From: AP-15 sp963814865
GTDB lineage: Bacteria; Pseudomonadota; Alphaproteobacteria; ATCC43930; CGMCC-115725
DNA: 64,000 nt
Direction: 5' to 3'
Assembly: GCA_963814865.1 (NCBI GenBank)
Contig: CAWFEN010000014.1
Location: 992,001 to 1,056,000, forward strand
The notes below the pieces were generated by a model that saw only the letters and a program-made list of their open reading frames with translations, was not told the origin of the DNA and ran no database searches. The position numbers and the translations under genes are program-made. Shown here piece by piece: positions 1 through 8,369 of the stretch (its first letter is position 1; every line of letters starts with the position of its first letter).

Positions 1-1
1 C

Positions 2-799
2 GGCGATATGCCCGGGGCTCGAGCGTTGCGGGTTTCCGGCGGCGAGATCCGTTTCGACGGGGTTCGCTTTGGCTACGCGCCGGGGGCGGTTGCGCTCGAC
101 GGGATCTCGCTGACGGTTCCGGCCGGCTGCACGGTCGCGCTGGTCGGCGCGTCGGGTGCCGGCAAATCGACGTTGCTCAACCTGATCCCGCGCTTTTTCG
201 ATGTCGAGGAGGGCAGCATCGCGATCGACGGCCAAGACATTCGCCAGGTGACGCTCGCCTCGCTGCGCGGCGCGATGGCGCTCGTCACCCAGGAGGTCAC
301 GCTGTTCGACGACACGCTGCGCGCCAACATCGCTTACGGCCGATTCGGCGCCACGACCGCCGAGATCGAGGCGGTGGCGCGGGCGGCCGGCGCCGACGGG
401 TTCATCCGCGAGCTGCCGAACCGCTATGACACCCAGGTCGGCGAGCACGGCGTCCGCCTCTCCGGCGGCCAGCGCCAACGGATCGCGATCGCCCGGGCGA
501 TGCTCAAGAACGCGCCCATTCTGCTGCTCGACGAAGCCACCTCCGCTCTCGACAGCGAAACCGAACGCCAGGTGCAGACGGCGTTGCGCGCGCTGATCCG
601 CGGGCGCACGACCCTGGTCATCGCCCACCGGCTGACGACGGTCCAGCGCGCCGACCTGATCTGCGTCGTCGATCGCGGGCGCATCGTCGAGACCGGCCGG
701 CATGCCGATCTCCTCGCCCGCGGCGGGCTCTATGCCCGGTTCTATACGATGCAGTTCGCCGATGACGGCGGTCTCGCGGCGCCGGTCCTCGTGCAATAA
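2..799 (+). CDS. msbA: MsbA-like lipid A export ABC transporter, ATPase end (5' partial)
   Basis: This is the C-terminal nucleotide-binding domain of an exporter-type ABC protein that begins before the window; the frame is open from base 2. Seen: Walker A GASGAGKST, Q-loop region VTQEVTLFDD, signature LSGGQRQR, Walker B ILLLDEATSALD and the H-loop IAHR. Fused membrane/ATPase half-transporters of this type flip lipid A-core across the inner membrane (MsbA) or move similar lipids. The next four genes on the same strand all build lipid A or Kdo, which favours an MsbA role. The membrane domain is outside the window, so substrate assignment is inference from context. Confidence 0.85.
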   Translation, partial: GDMPGARALRVSGGEIRFDGVRFGYAPGAVALDGISLTVPAGCTVALVGASGAGKSTLLNLIPRFFDVEEGSIAIDGQDIRQVTLASLRGAMALVTQEVTLFDDTLRANIAYGRFGATTAEIEAVARAAGADGFIRELPNRYDTQVGEHGVRLSGGQRQRIAIARAMLKNAPILLLDEATSALDSETERQVQTALRALIRGRTTLVIAHRLTTVQRADLICVVDRGRIVETGRHADLLARGGLYARFYTMQFADDGGLAAPVLVQ

Positions 800-808
800 C
801 GGTGCGGC

Positions 809-1570
809 GTGAAGCTGCCCAGGCCCGGCGCCGGACGCCGCCTGCTGCGCAATGCCCGGATGCGGCGGGCCGTGTGCTGGGCGATCCATTGCTATATCCG
901 CTTCGTCTATCTGAGCAATCGCTGGACCGTTGTGGGCAGCGGCTGGCCGCGCGGGCTGCGGCGCGAGGGCCGTGCCTTCATCGGCGCCTTCTGGCATGGC
1001 CGGATGATGATGATCCCGATGGGGTGGCAACGCCTGGCGCCGATGCATATGCTGATCTCGGCGCACCGCGACGGGCGGATCATCGCCGATGCGATGACCT
1101 ATTTCGGGATCGGATCGATCGCCGGCTCGACCCGGCGCGGCGGCTCGGCGGCGCTGCGCATGATGTTGAAACGGCTGAAAGACGGAGATTGCGTCGCGAT
1201 CACGCCGGATGGTCCGCGCGGCCCGGCGATGACCGCCAGCATCGGCATCGTCAACGCCGCCCGGCTGGCGCAGGTGCCGATCGTGCCGATCACCTATGCG
1301 ACGAGCCGGCGGCATCTGCTCGCGAGCTGGGACCGCTTCCATCTGGCTTTGCCTTTCGGGCGCGGCGTGTTTCTGTGGGGCGAGCCGATCGAAATCGCTG
1401 CGGAGCTCGACGAAGCGGAGCTCGAACATGCCCGCCGCCTGATCGAAACCCGCATGATCGAGATGGTCCGCGAAGCCGACCGGCGGGTCGGGCACGAGGC
1501 CCCGCCGCTGCCGGCCGCGGCTGACCCGGTCCCCGCTGGCCGGCCGCTCGCCGACGGGCGGCCGCGCTGA
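809..1570 (+). CDS. DUF374 lysophospholipid acyltransferase-like protein
   Basis: A 253-residue protein of the DUF374 family, related to glycerolipid and lipid A acyltransferases. Seen: an FWHGR block with the presumed catalytic histidine near residue 64, an STRRGG block, and ITPDGPRGP typical of the family. The GTG start at 809 sits 9 bases after the previous stop and fits the family N-terminus. The stop overlaps the start of waaA (TGATG), so the two are translationally coupled. Family members near waaA/lpxK are thought to acylate lipid A or a precursor in the inner membrane; the acyl acceptor is unknown. A GC-rich tail of about 25 residues looks poorly conserved. Confidence 0.85.
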   Translation: MKLPRPGAGRRLLRNARMRRAVCWAIHCYIRFVYLSNRWTVVGSGWPRGLRREGRAFIGAFWHGRMMMIPMGWQRLAPMHMLISAHRDGRIIADAMTYFGIGSIAGSTRRGGSAALRMMLKRLKDGDCVAITPDGPRGPAMTASIGIVNAARLAQVPIVPITYATSRRHLLASWDRFHLALPFGRGVFLWGEPIEIAAELDEAELEHARRLIETRMIEMVREADRRVGHEAPPLPAAADPVPAGRPLADGRPR

Positions 1571-2880
1571 TGCTGCAGCACCTCTACCGCGCGTCGACGC
1601 GGCTGCTGCCGCCGCTGGCGATCCTTTACCTGAAGCGGCGCCGGCGGCGGGGCAAGGAAGACTGGGCGCGCTTTCGCGAACGGCAGGGGGTGGCGAGCAT
1701 CATTCGGCCGCCCGGGCCGCTCGTCTGGATCCATGCCGCGAGCGTGGGCGAGGCGACGGCAATGCTGCGGCTGATCGAACGCCTGCGGCAGGAGCGCCCG
1801 GCGCTCGAAATTCTCGTTACGACAGGGACGGTTGCCTCGGCCCGTCTGCTCGAAGGGCGGCTGCCGGCGCGGGCCCGCCATCAATTCGTTCCGGTCGATC
1901 TGCCGGGCTGGATCGCCCGCTTTCTCGATCATTGGCGGCCCGATCTCGCGCTCTGGGTTGAATCCGAGCTGTGGCCGAACCTGGTCCTGGCGACGCATGC
2001 CGCCGGCATTCCGATGATGCTGGTCAACGGGCGGCTGTCGGCGCGCTCGTATATGCGCTGGCGCCGCTGGCCCGGGCTGATCGGCCCGGTGCTCGGCGCC
2101 TTCGCGCAATGCCTCGCCCAGGACGAGGAGCAGGCCGAAAGGCTGCGCCGGCTCGGTGCCCGCGACGCGGCCGGCATCGGCGACCTCAAAGCCGCGGGTA
2201 ACGCCTTGCCGGTCGACCGGGTCCAGCTCCACTTTTTGCGCCGGCGGATCGGGTCGCGGCCGCTTTGGCTCGCTGCGAGCACCCATGCCGGCGAGGAGGC
2301 GATTGCCGCCGCGGTCCATCGCCGACTGGCACCCGCTCATCCCGGTCTGCTGACGGTCATCGCGCCGCGTCATCCGGCGCGCGGCGACGCCATTTCCGCA
2401 TTGCTGGCCGAAGGCGGTCTGCGCACCGCCCGGCGCAGCCGCGGCGAGGCTATCACCGACGGCACCGACATCTATCTGGCCGACACGATGGGTGAGCTCG
2501 GGCTGTTTTACGGGCTCGCCGGGATCGCGTTTATCGGCGGATCGCTGACACGCAACGGCGGGCACAACCCGTTCGAGGCGGCGCGCCTCGGTTGCGCGGT
2601 ATTGCACGGGCCGGATATGAGCAATTGCAACGGCATGGCGAAGGCGCTGGCGACTGCGGGCGCCGCCGAAATCGTGACCGGCGCAGCGGGGCTCGCCGCC
2701 GCCCTCTCGACGCTGCTCGCCGACCGACAGCTGCGGGCCGAGCGGGCCGCCGCCGGCATGCGCGCCGCGGCGGCCGGCCTTGCCGTTCTTGATGCCGTCC
2801 TCGAACGTCTCGCGCCGTGGCTCGATCGGCTGGCGCCGGTGGAAATCCCGGCGGACCCGCCGCGCTCGTTGCGGGCGTGA
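1570..2880 (+). CDS. waaA: 3-deoxy-D-manno-octulosonic acid (Kdo) transferase
   Basis: 436 residues, full length for WaaA/KdtA. The enzyme adds Kdo from CMP-Kdo to lipid IVA at the inner membrane, the first step of LPS core synthesis. Seen: an N-terminal membrane-anchoring stretch followed by a basic cluster, the HAASVGEA motif with the catalytic glutamate of this family, a central LWVESELWPN motif, and GGSLTRNGGHNPFEAA in the CMP-Kdo binding half. It is coupled to its neighbours by TGATG overlaps at both ends. Whether it adds one or two Kdo units cannot be told from sequence alone. Confidence 0.95.
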   Translation: MLQHLYRASTRLLPPLAILYLKRRRRRGKEDWARFRERQGVASIIRPPGPLVWIHAASVGEATAMLRLIERLRQERPALEILVTTGTVASARLLEGRLPARARHQFVPVDLPGWIARFLDHWRPDLALWVESELWPNLVLATHAAGIPMMLVNGRLSARSYMRWRRWPGLIGPVLGAFAQCLAQDEEQAERLRRLGARDAAGIGDLKAAGNALPVDRVQLHFLRRRIGSRPLWLAASTHAGEEAIAAAVHRRLAPAHPGLLTVIAPRHPARGDAISALLAEGGLRTARRSRGEAITDGTDIYLADTMGELGLFYGLAGIAFIGGSLTRNGGHNPFEAARLGCAVLHGPDMSNCNGMAKALATAGAAEIVTGAAGLAAALSTLLADRQLRAERAAAGMRAAAAGLAVLDAVLERLAPWLDRLAPVEIPADPPRSLRA

Positions 2881-3899
2881 TGCGCGCGGCGCCCGAGTTT
2901 TGGGGCAGGCCGCCGGGGCTGGCCGCCGGGCTGCTACTGCCGATCGGCGCGGCGTGGGATGCGGCCGGGCGCCTGCGCCGGGCATTCGCGCACCCGTATC
3001 GCGCGCCGGTCCCGGTAATCTGCGTCGGCAATCTCGTGGCCGGCGGGGCTGGGAAGACCCCGGTTGTGCTGGCGCTCGGCGCCTGTCTCGCGGCGCAAGG
3101 GGTCCACGCCCATGTCGTAACGCGCGGTTATGGCGGCCGTCTCGCGGGACCGGTCAGGGTCGATCCCATTGGCCATGATGCCGCTGCGGTCGGCGACGAG
3201 GCGCTGCTGATCGCACGGCGCGCGCCGTGCTGGGTCGCCCGCGACCGTGCCGCCGGTGTTCGCGCCGCCGTGGCGGCCGGCGCCCGCGCAATCCTGCTCG
3301 ATGACGGCTTGCAGAACCCGGCGATCGCCAAGACCATGAACCTGGTCGTCGTCGACGCCGCCTATGGCTTCGGCAACGGGCGGGTGATGCCGGCGGGTCC
3401 GCTGCGCGAAAGCCTGCGCCGCGGCCTCGCCCGCGCCGACGCGGTGGTGCTGCTCGAAACCGAGACGGAGCCCCGCTGCGCCGCGGCTACCGGTATCGGC
3501 GGCGGACGGCCGGTGGTGCCGGCGGTTCTGGCGCCGGTTGCGGGAGAGCGGCTGGCCGGAGCGCGCATCGTCGCCTTCTGCGGGATCGGGCGCCCGGAGA
3601 AGTTTTTCGCGACTTTGCGCGGGCTTGGCGCCGATCTGGTCGATGCCCGACGCTTCCCCGACCATCACCCGTTCCGTGCCGGCGAGATCGCCGAGTTGCG
3701 CCGCGCCGCCGATCGGGCGCGCGCCCACCTCGTCACGACGGCAAAGGACATCGTGCGGATTTCACCCGCCGGGCGCGCCAGGATCGAGGTGCTCGAGGTT
3801 GAGATCCGCTGGCCCGATCCGGCGGCATTGGCCAGGCTCCTCGCCCCGGTCGTGCTATCGGCGGACAGAAATGGGCGCGATCCGGACCACCACCCCTGA
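2880..3899 (+). CDS. lpxK: Tetraacyldisaccharide 4'-kinase
   Basis: LpxK phosphorylates the 4' position of the lipid A disaccharide at the cytosolic face of the inner membrane, giving lipid IVA. Seen: an N-terminal hydrophobic segment, the P-loop GNLVAGGAGKTP, the LLDDGLQNP block, and a DHHPF motif in the second domain. An upstream in-frame start at 2817 exists, but the ATG at 2880 overlaps the waaA stop and gives the usual N-terminus, so it is preferred. The last 29 bases overlap the following acyltransferase. Confidence 0.95.
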   Translation: MRAAPEFWGRPPGLAAGLLLPIGAAWDAAGRLRRAFAHPYRAPVPVICVGNLVAGGAGKTPVVLALGACLAAQGVHAHVVTRGYGGRLAGPVRVDPIGHDAAAVGDEALLIARRAPCWVARDRAAGVRAAVAAGARAILLDDGLQNPAIAKTMNLVVVDAAYGFGNGRVMPAGPLRESLRRGLARADAVVLLETETEPRCAAATGIGGGRPVVPAVLAPVAGERLAGARIVAFCGIGRPEKFFATLRGLGADLVDARRFPDHHPFRAGEIAELRRAADRARAHLVTTAKDIVRISPAGRARIEVLEVEIRWPDPAALARLLAPVVLSADRNGRDPDHHP

Positions 3900-4770
3900 C
3901 GCCCCGCGCTTTGCCCATCGGCTGGAAGCCTGGGCTGCGGTGCTGGCGTGCGGTGCACTCGAAGCGCTGCCGATCGATTGGGCTTCCGACCTCGGCGGCG
4001 CGCTGGGACGGTGGATAGGCCCGCTTCTCGGCATTTCGAAACGCGCCCGGATCAACCTGCGCCAGGCCTTTCCCGACCTTCCCGACGCCGAGATCGCGCG
4101 CATCGTCGCCGGCATGTGGGACAACCTCGGCCGCGTTGCCGCCGAATACCCGCATCTGCGCAAGATTCGCGTGTTCGCGCCGGGCGGGCGGGTCGAGACT
4201 CATGGCTTAGAGCACATGGACCAAGCGGTCGCGGCCGGCCGGCGGATGATCATCTTCTCCGGCCACATCGCCAATTGGGAGATCGCCGCCCTCGCCGCGG
4301 CCCAATGCGGGGTAACGGTCACGCAGATCTACCGCGCCGCCAACAACCCGTTGGTCGACCGGCTGATCGCCCGGTTTCGCGGCGATCGCGGCGACTACAT
4401 CCCCAAGGGCGCGTTTGCGGCACGGCGCGCCTTCGCCGCGCTGTCCCGTGGCGAGCACCTGACGTTGCTCGCCGACCAGAAGCTGAACGACGGAATTCCG
4501 GTGCCGTTCTTCGGTCGCCCGGCGATGACCGCACCGGCGCTGGCGCTTCTGGCGTTGCGCTTCGACTGCGACGTGCTGCCGGCGCGGGTCGAGCGGCTCC
4601 ACGGCGCGCGTTTTCGCCTCACCGTGTTTCCGCCCCTGCCGCTGCCGCGCAGTCGCGACCCGCAGGCTGATGTGGCGGCATTGATGGCCGGGGTCAACGC
4701 CACCTTGGAGGCATGGATTCGCGACCGTCCCGAGCTCTGGCTGTGGGTCCATCGGCGCTGGCCCGATTAG
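3871..4770 (+). CDS. lpxL: Lipid A biosynthesis lauroyl/myristoyl acyltransferase (LpxL/HtrB family)
   Basis: 299 residues of the LpxL/LpxM family, which adds secondary acyl chains to Kdo-lipid A from acyl-ACP. Seen: an N-terminal hydrophobic anchor and SGHIANWE, which carries the HX4E catalytic dyad; LLADQKLNDG is the second family motif, and ELWLWVHRRW is the typical C-terminal block. The start at 3871 lies inside the end of lpxK and matches the family N-terminus; a longer in-frame ORF from 3538 is only a shadow of lpxK. Which acyl chain it adds is not predictable here. It closes the lipid A operon. Confidence 0.9.
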   Translation: MGAIRTTTPDAPRFAHRLEAWAAVLACGALEALPIDWASDLGGALGRWIGPLLGISKRARINLRQAFPDLPDAEIARIVAGMWDNLGRVAAEYPHLRKIRVFAPGGRVETHGLEHMDQAVAAGRRMIIFSGHIANWEIAALAAAQCGVTVTQIYRAANNPLVDRLIARFRGDRGDYIPKGAFAARRAFAALSRGEHLTLLADQKLNDGIPVPFFGRPAMTAPALALLALRFDCDVLPARVERLHGARFRLTVFPPLPLPRSRDPQADVAALMAGVNATLEAWIRDRPELWLWVHRRWPD

Positions 4771-4979
4771 GCCCCTGAACGACAAAACGGGACAACGCCG
4801 CCGCAAGTTGCGGTGCAGACGCAATGGTGCTGCTTGTCGGGCGATGGTTGGGTCGTCAAAAGACCGGTTGCACGGCATGTCGCTTTGTGCAGCATGTTAC
4901 GACGAACCTTCTGATCGTGGCTACAACTTTCGGTTGGGCTCGGCAAGGCCGATGGTCGAAGCGCAGCAGGAGGAAAACC

Positions 4980-5717
4980 ATGAACATGACGCGTCGCGCC
5001 ACGGCCGAATTCTTCGGCACCCTGTGGCTGGTCTTCGGCGGTTGTGGGGCCGCCGTGCTCGCCGCCGCCTTCCCGGCGCTTGGCATCGGGTTCCTTGGCG
5101 TTGCCTTTGCCTTCGGGCTGACGGTGCTGACGATGGCCTACGCCGTCGGCCACATCTCGGGGGGCCATTTCAACCCGGCGGTGACGATCGGCCTGTGGGC
5201 CGGCGGGAGGTTCAAGGCGGCGGACGTGCTGCCCTATGTCATCGCCCAGGTAATCGGCGCGATTATCGCGGCCGCGATCCTCTACGTGATCGCGTCGGGC
5301 AAGCCCGGCTGGATCCCGGACGGCTTTGCTTCGAACGGCTATGGCGATCTCAGCCCCGGCAAATACGGGTTGGTCGCCTGTTTCGTCGGCGAGGTCGTCG
5401 CCACGTTCTTCTTCCTGTTCGTGATCATCGGCTCGACCTCGACGGGTGCGGCGGTCGGGTTTGCCGGCATACCGATCGGGCTGTGCCTGACCCTGATCCA
5501 TCTGGTCATGATCCCGGTCACCAACACCTCGGTCAATCCGGCGCGCAGCACCGGCCCCGCGCTGTTCGCCGGCGCGCCCTATATCCATCAGCTTTGGCTG
5601 TTCTGGCTGGCTCCGATTATCGGCGCGGCGCTCGCCGGGTTTTTCACCCGCTGGCTCTATCATGACGAGCTGGTGACGGTCGGCACCGTCGTCGTCGAGG
5701 AGCAACGGATCGGTTGA
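4980..5717 (+). CDS. aqpZ: Aquaporin Z
   Basis: 245 residues, an inner-membrane water channel of the MIP family. Seen: six hydrophobic segments and both pore half-helix NPA motifs (GGHFNPAVTIGL and SVNPARSTGPAL). The residue after the second NPA is arginine, as in water-selective channels rather than glycerol facilitators. The start at 4980 has a strong Shine-Dalgarno (GCAGGAGG) 8 bases upstream; an upstream in-frame ATG at 4824 would add residues unlike the family. It stands alone, with 209 bases of non-coding DNA before it and a gene on the opposite strand after it. Confidence 0.95.
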   Translation: MNMTRRATAEFFGTLWLVFGGCGAAVLAAAFPALGIGFLGVAFAFGLTVLTMAYAVGHISGGHFNPAVTIGLWAGGRFKAADVLPYVIAQVIGAIIAAAILYVIASGKPGWIPDGFASNGYGDLSPGKYGLVACFVGEVVATFFFLFVIIGSTSTGAAVGFAGIPIGLCLTLIHLVMIPVTNTSVNPARSTGPALFAGAPYIHQLWLFWLAPIIGAALAGFFTRWLYHDELVTVGTVVVEEQRIG

Positions 5718-5750
5718 CCGGCCGCGGATAGCGCCGGGCTGCGGCCGTGC

Positions 5751-7016
5751 CTATTCGTCGTCCCGGAATTGCGGCCAGGGTACGCGGCGTTGCAGCCGGC
5801 GGTCGATCCAGGCAATGACCAGCGTCACATAAAGCGGCAGGGCGAAGACCAGAAACGCAATGGAATAGAGCAAGGTATCGTTGCGGATGTCGATGATTGG
5901 CCTTTCGATCTCGTCGACCGGCACCATGATCGCCAGCAGCTGATTGCGGCCGTAGCGCGGCGGGATCTCGACCACCCGGCCGATATAGGTGCGGTCCGCC
6001 ACGTCATAGATGCGGGTCCCGGCCATCTGGCCGTTCCGGTGGGCGGCAACGAGCCCGGCAATCACCGGGTCGTCCAGGTCGCTGATCTTGGGCGCCGTCG
6101 CGGGTATCGCCGGCGTCGCCGCGACCGGCACGCGGGTGTGCGCCTCCGCCTTGCCGATCCGCGCCGGATCGGGCAGCGCCACGACCTCGCCGGTGGTCGT
6201 GAAGATGAACGCCGTGCTCGTCGCGGTGATGCGCTGAGAGCGCAGGAAATAGGACAAATCGGCGGCTGCGAGATCGGCGCCCATCACCCCCGGCGCCGGA
6301 CCCTGAAAGCTGCGGCTGAGGGTGAACCCCGGCTCGTCGCTCGAGGCAAATACATAGAGGTCGCTCTCTTCGACCGTGTCGCTGTGCTTTGCGGCGCCGT
6401 ACCAGGGACGCTGCCGCGCATCGAAATTGGTGGGTGCGGGATCGCGGCGTCCGACGACACTGCCGTCCTCGGCGAGGAAGCTCCACGATGCGCTCAGCTT
6501 GTCGCCGTTGCCCGGCGTGATGACCTCGTTGGCGTAAGCCGCGTCCGGAGGCGCCTTCAATGCCCTGTGCAGGACTTCGCTCTTCTCGCCGATGATGTGC
6601 GTCACCATGAAGAAATCGCCGCTGTCAAAGCCGACATACAATGACTGGATTTGCGGATAGATGTGCAGCGCCCGCAACAGCAGCGCGATTGCGCGAGGGT
6701 TGTCGCTGATCGCCGGTGTCGTCAGCTCGGGCACCAGCGAGGCGATGCCGACGATCGCATACATCGGGTCGTAAAGCAGTTGGATGCGGCCGGTGATCTT
6801 GTCGTCCGCTTCCTGCATCAGACGCGCGGCCGCGGCAAACGCCAGCTCGCTCGATTTTTTCGAATTATACCAGATGATCCCGCCCGCCAGCGCGACCAGG
6901 ATCACCAGCAGAAGCCCGGTGATGCCGAGATAAGTCCGCCACAGACGGCGTCGGTCGGCCGCGTCGCGGCCGGAGTTATCGGGCCGACGGTGCGGGGAGC
7001 CTCGCGTATCGGTCAC
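5751..7016 (-). CDS. Membrane-anchored Cache-domain protein lacking an output domain
   Basis: 421 residues from a GTG start. Seen: a charged cytosolic leader of about 28 residues, one membrane helix (about 29-50, GLLLVILVALAGG), a long periplasmic part with dCache-type blocks (DARQRPWYGAAK, FTLSRSFQGP, GVMGADLAAADLSYFL), and a second membrane helix near residues 390-408. In the family, such a double-Cache region normally continues into HAMP and then a cyclase, GGDEF, kinase or chemoreceptor domain. Here the protein ends about 17 residues after the second helix, and nothing downstream continues it. It may be truncated or may act through a partner. The ligand is unknown. Confidence 0.75.
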   Translation of the reverse strand: MTDTRGSPHRRPDNSGRDAADRRRLWRTYLGITGLLLVILVALAGGIIWYNSKKSSELAFAAAARLMQEADDKITGRIQLLYDPMYAIVGIASLVPELTTPAISDNPRAIALLLRALHIYPQIQSLYVGFDSGDFFMVTHIIGEKSEVLHRALKAPPDAAYANEVITPGNGDKLSASWSFLAEDGSVVGRRDPAPTNFDARQRPWYGAAKHSDTVEESDLYVFASSDEPGFTLSRSFQGPAPGVMGADLAAADLSYFLRSQRITATSTAFIFTTTGEVVALPDPARIGKAEAHTRVPVAATPAIPATAPKISDLDDPVIAGLVAAHRNGQMAGTRIYDVADRTYIGRVVEIPPRYGRNQLLAIMVPVDEIERPIIDIRNDTLLYSIAFLVFALPLYVTLVIAWIDRRLQRRVPWPQFRDDE

Positions 7017-7204
7017 GGTTCACCACCCTCCCTCCGAGCAAGGTTCTGCGGAATGGATTGCAGCAGACTGCGCCGCATCGGAAACCGTCTGCCGGCGTCG
7101 CCGCGACAATCGGTCGGTGGATGATAGGGGGACCGGCTCAGGCCTGTCCAGATGCGCACCCCCCGTCGCACCAAGGGTGTCGGCGCGGGTCGACAGATAG
7201 CTGG

Positions 7205-7526
7205 ACGCAGGACCAGATCATGATCTGGGCGCGGGCGAGCCGGTGCTGTTCCTGCACTCGTATGGCCCCGGCACCACCGCATGGATCAGTTCCACAAAGT
7301 CGCCGGCGCGCTGTCAGCGCATTTCCCCTGCATCCTGATGGATTTGCCGAATTTTTCGAAGACGGGCCCGATCGTCTACCGCGAAGGGCTGCACGCCGTC
7401 CAGGGGCGGACCGCGGCGGCACTGCTCGACGCCCTCGGTATCGCGCGGGCATGCTGGGTCGGCAACTCGCAGGGCGGCCAGTCGGCGATGGTGGCGGCCA
7501 TCGCCTACCCCGAACGGGTGGCCAAA
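7205..7526 (+). pseudogene. Remnant of an alpha/beta hydrolase (meta-cleavage hydrolase type)
   Basis: Conceptual translation gives EPVLFLHSYGPGTTAW (oxyanion region) and, after a frameshift near 7280, FPCILMDLPNFSKTGP, then GNSQGGQSAM, the nucleophile elbow with the serine. This is the first half of an alpha/beta hydrolase related to BphD/MhpC-type C-C hydrolases. It breaks off near residue YPERVAK and runs in frame into a transposase fragment, so the catalytic aspartate and histidine are missing. No good start codon is present. It is a broken gene cut by IS insertion. Confidence 0.7.
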
Positions 7527-7667
7527 TTCGTCTGCCCCGGCTGCGGCGAGGGCCGAGCTTGGTTGCTGCGGGGGAAGGCCTTCACCTACGAATGCGCCGG
7601 CTGTGGCCGGCAGACCTCGGAAACCGCCGGGACCATCATGCATGCCGGCAAGCTGCCGTTGACGACG
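7527..7667 (+). mobile_element. IS1595-family transposase zinc-ribbon fragment
   Basis: About 47 codons in frame with the hydrolase remnant encode CPGCGEGRAW, then YECAGCGRQTSETAGTIMH and KLPLTT. The two CxxC pairs and the TAGTIMH block are typical of the N-terminal zinc ribbon of IS1595-family transposases. Everything after KLPLTT, including the DDE catalytic domain, is absent; an IS4-like piece follows directly. No terminal inverted repeats could be identified. Confidence 0.7.
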
Positions 7668-8192
7668 TTCGGGCGGCCGGGGAGCAGTCGCGGCGCCAGG
7701 GCCTACCCGCAGATCCGCTTCGTGGCGCTCGCAAGGTCATTCGCCTGCTCGTCGGCAACATCGAGCGTGCTGCCATCCAGGCTGACCAGCCGCCAGTCAC
7801 GGTACCAAGCCCCCTTCGCCGTCCGAACCGCGATCGGCGTTACGACTGCATCGTGCAAGTCGCTCAGCGGCTTCCACCTGAGCCGAGTACGCGCCTGCGA
7901 GATGCCCGACTTGCCGGCCACCTTGAGCGCCGCCGACGGATCAAGCAACCACTGAATGCCCTCCAGCAGACAGCGCAGCGCCTCGCGGCACGAGACGTGC
8001 CTGTAGAGCGCCAGCGCGATCACGTAGCAGACCACGACGTGAGCCGGCAGATCGCGCTGCCGCAGACTCGCCTTCCCTGTTGCCGACAGCACCGATCGTA
8101 CCTGCGCCAAAGGGAAAGTCTTCGCGATTACCCCCAGACTGATGTAATCCGTAAATCGTGCCTAGCGGAAGTGCCGAAGCCGTTCGTACCAT
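7668..8192 (-). mobile_element. IS4-family transposase remnant, frameshifted and partly inverted
   Basis: On the minus strand from 8192, codons read MVRTASALPLG. One base of frame slip near 8155 leads to FTDYISLGVIAKTFPLAQVR, and the frame then stays open through RDLPAHVVVCYVIALALY, KVAGKSGISQARTRL and VSLDGSTLDVADEQAND, ending near 7736. This is the N-terminal half of an IS4-family transposase. The residues expected next (FGRPGSSRG to PQIRFVAL) are found at 7668-7730 but on the plus strand. The rest of the transposase is missing. The element is inactive. Confidence 0.75.
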
Positions 8193-8285
8193 CCACCGTT
8201 CCCCCCTCGCCCCAGCGGGAGATAGCGCCGTCGATGCCTTAAGTGAACAGTATTGGGACTAAAGATGTTCCAATGGGCGACAATT

Positions 8286-8314
8286 TTGATTGACTGTCGG
8301 GTGCAGCCCATATC
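8286..8314 (+). promoter_or_regulatory. Possible sigma70-type promoter for the export lipoprotein gene
   Basis: TTGATT at 8286-8291 and CATATC at 8309-8314 are separated by 17 bases, about 55 bases upstream of the 8370 start. The 8221-8369 stretch is clearly AT-richer than its surroundings and has no ORF. The match is only moderate and other hexamers are possible. Confidence 0.3.
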
Positions 8315-8369
8315 CGTCAAGGTGTAGGACATATAAAATGTGAGAATGTGCTTGCCACAGGATAAATAA

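Noticed and set aside
1294..2985. Long minus-strand ORF of 563 codons
   Set aside because: It is antisense to waaA and the acyltransferase, is Arg/Pro-rich, and shows no family blocks; it is a high-GC shadow frame.
5769..6644. 291-codon plus-strand ORF opposite the Cache protein
   Set aside because: Composition is that of a shadow frame; the minus strand carries recognisable membrane and Cache segments.
7058..8242. 394-codon plus-strand ORF through the IS mosaic
   Set aside because: Mostly antisense of the IS4 fragment plus an off-frame reading of the hydrolase; the family blocks sit in other frames.
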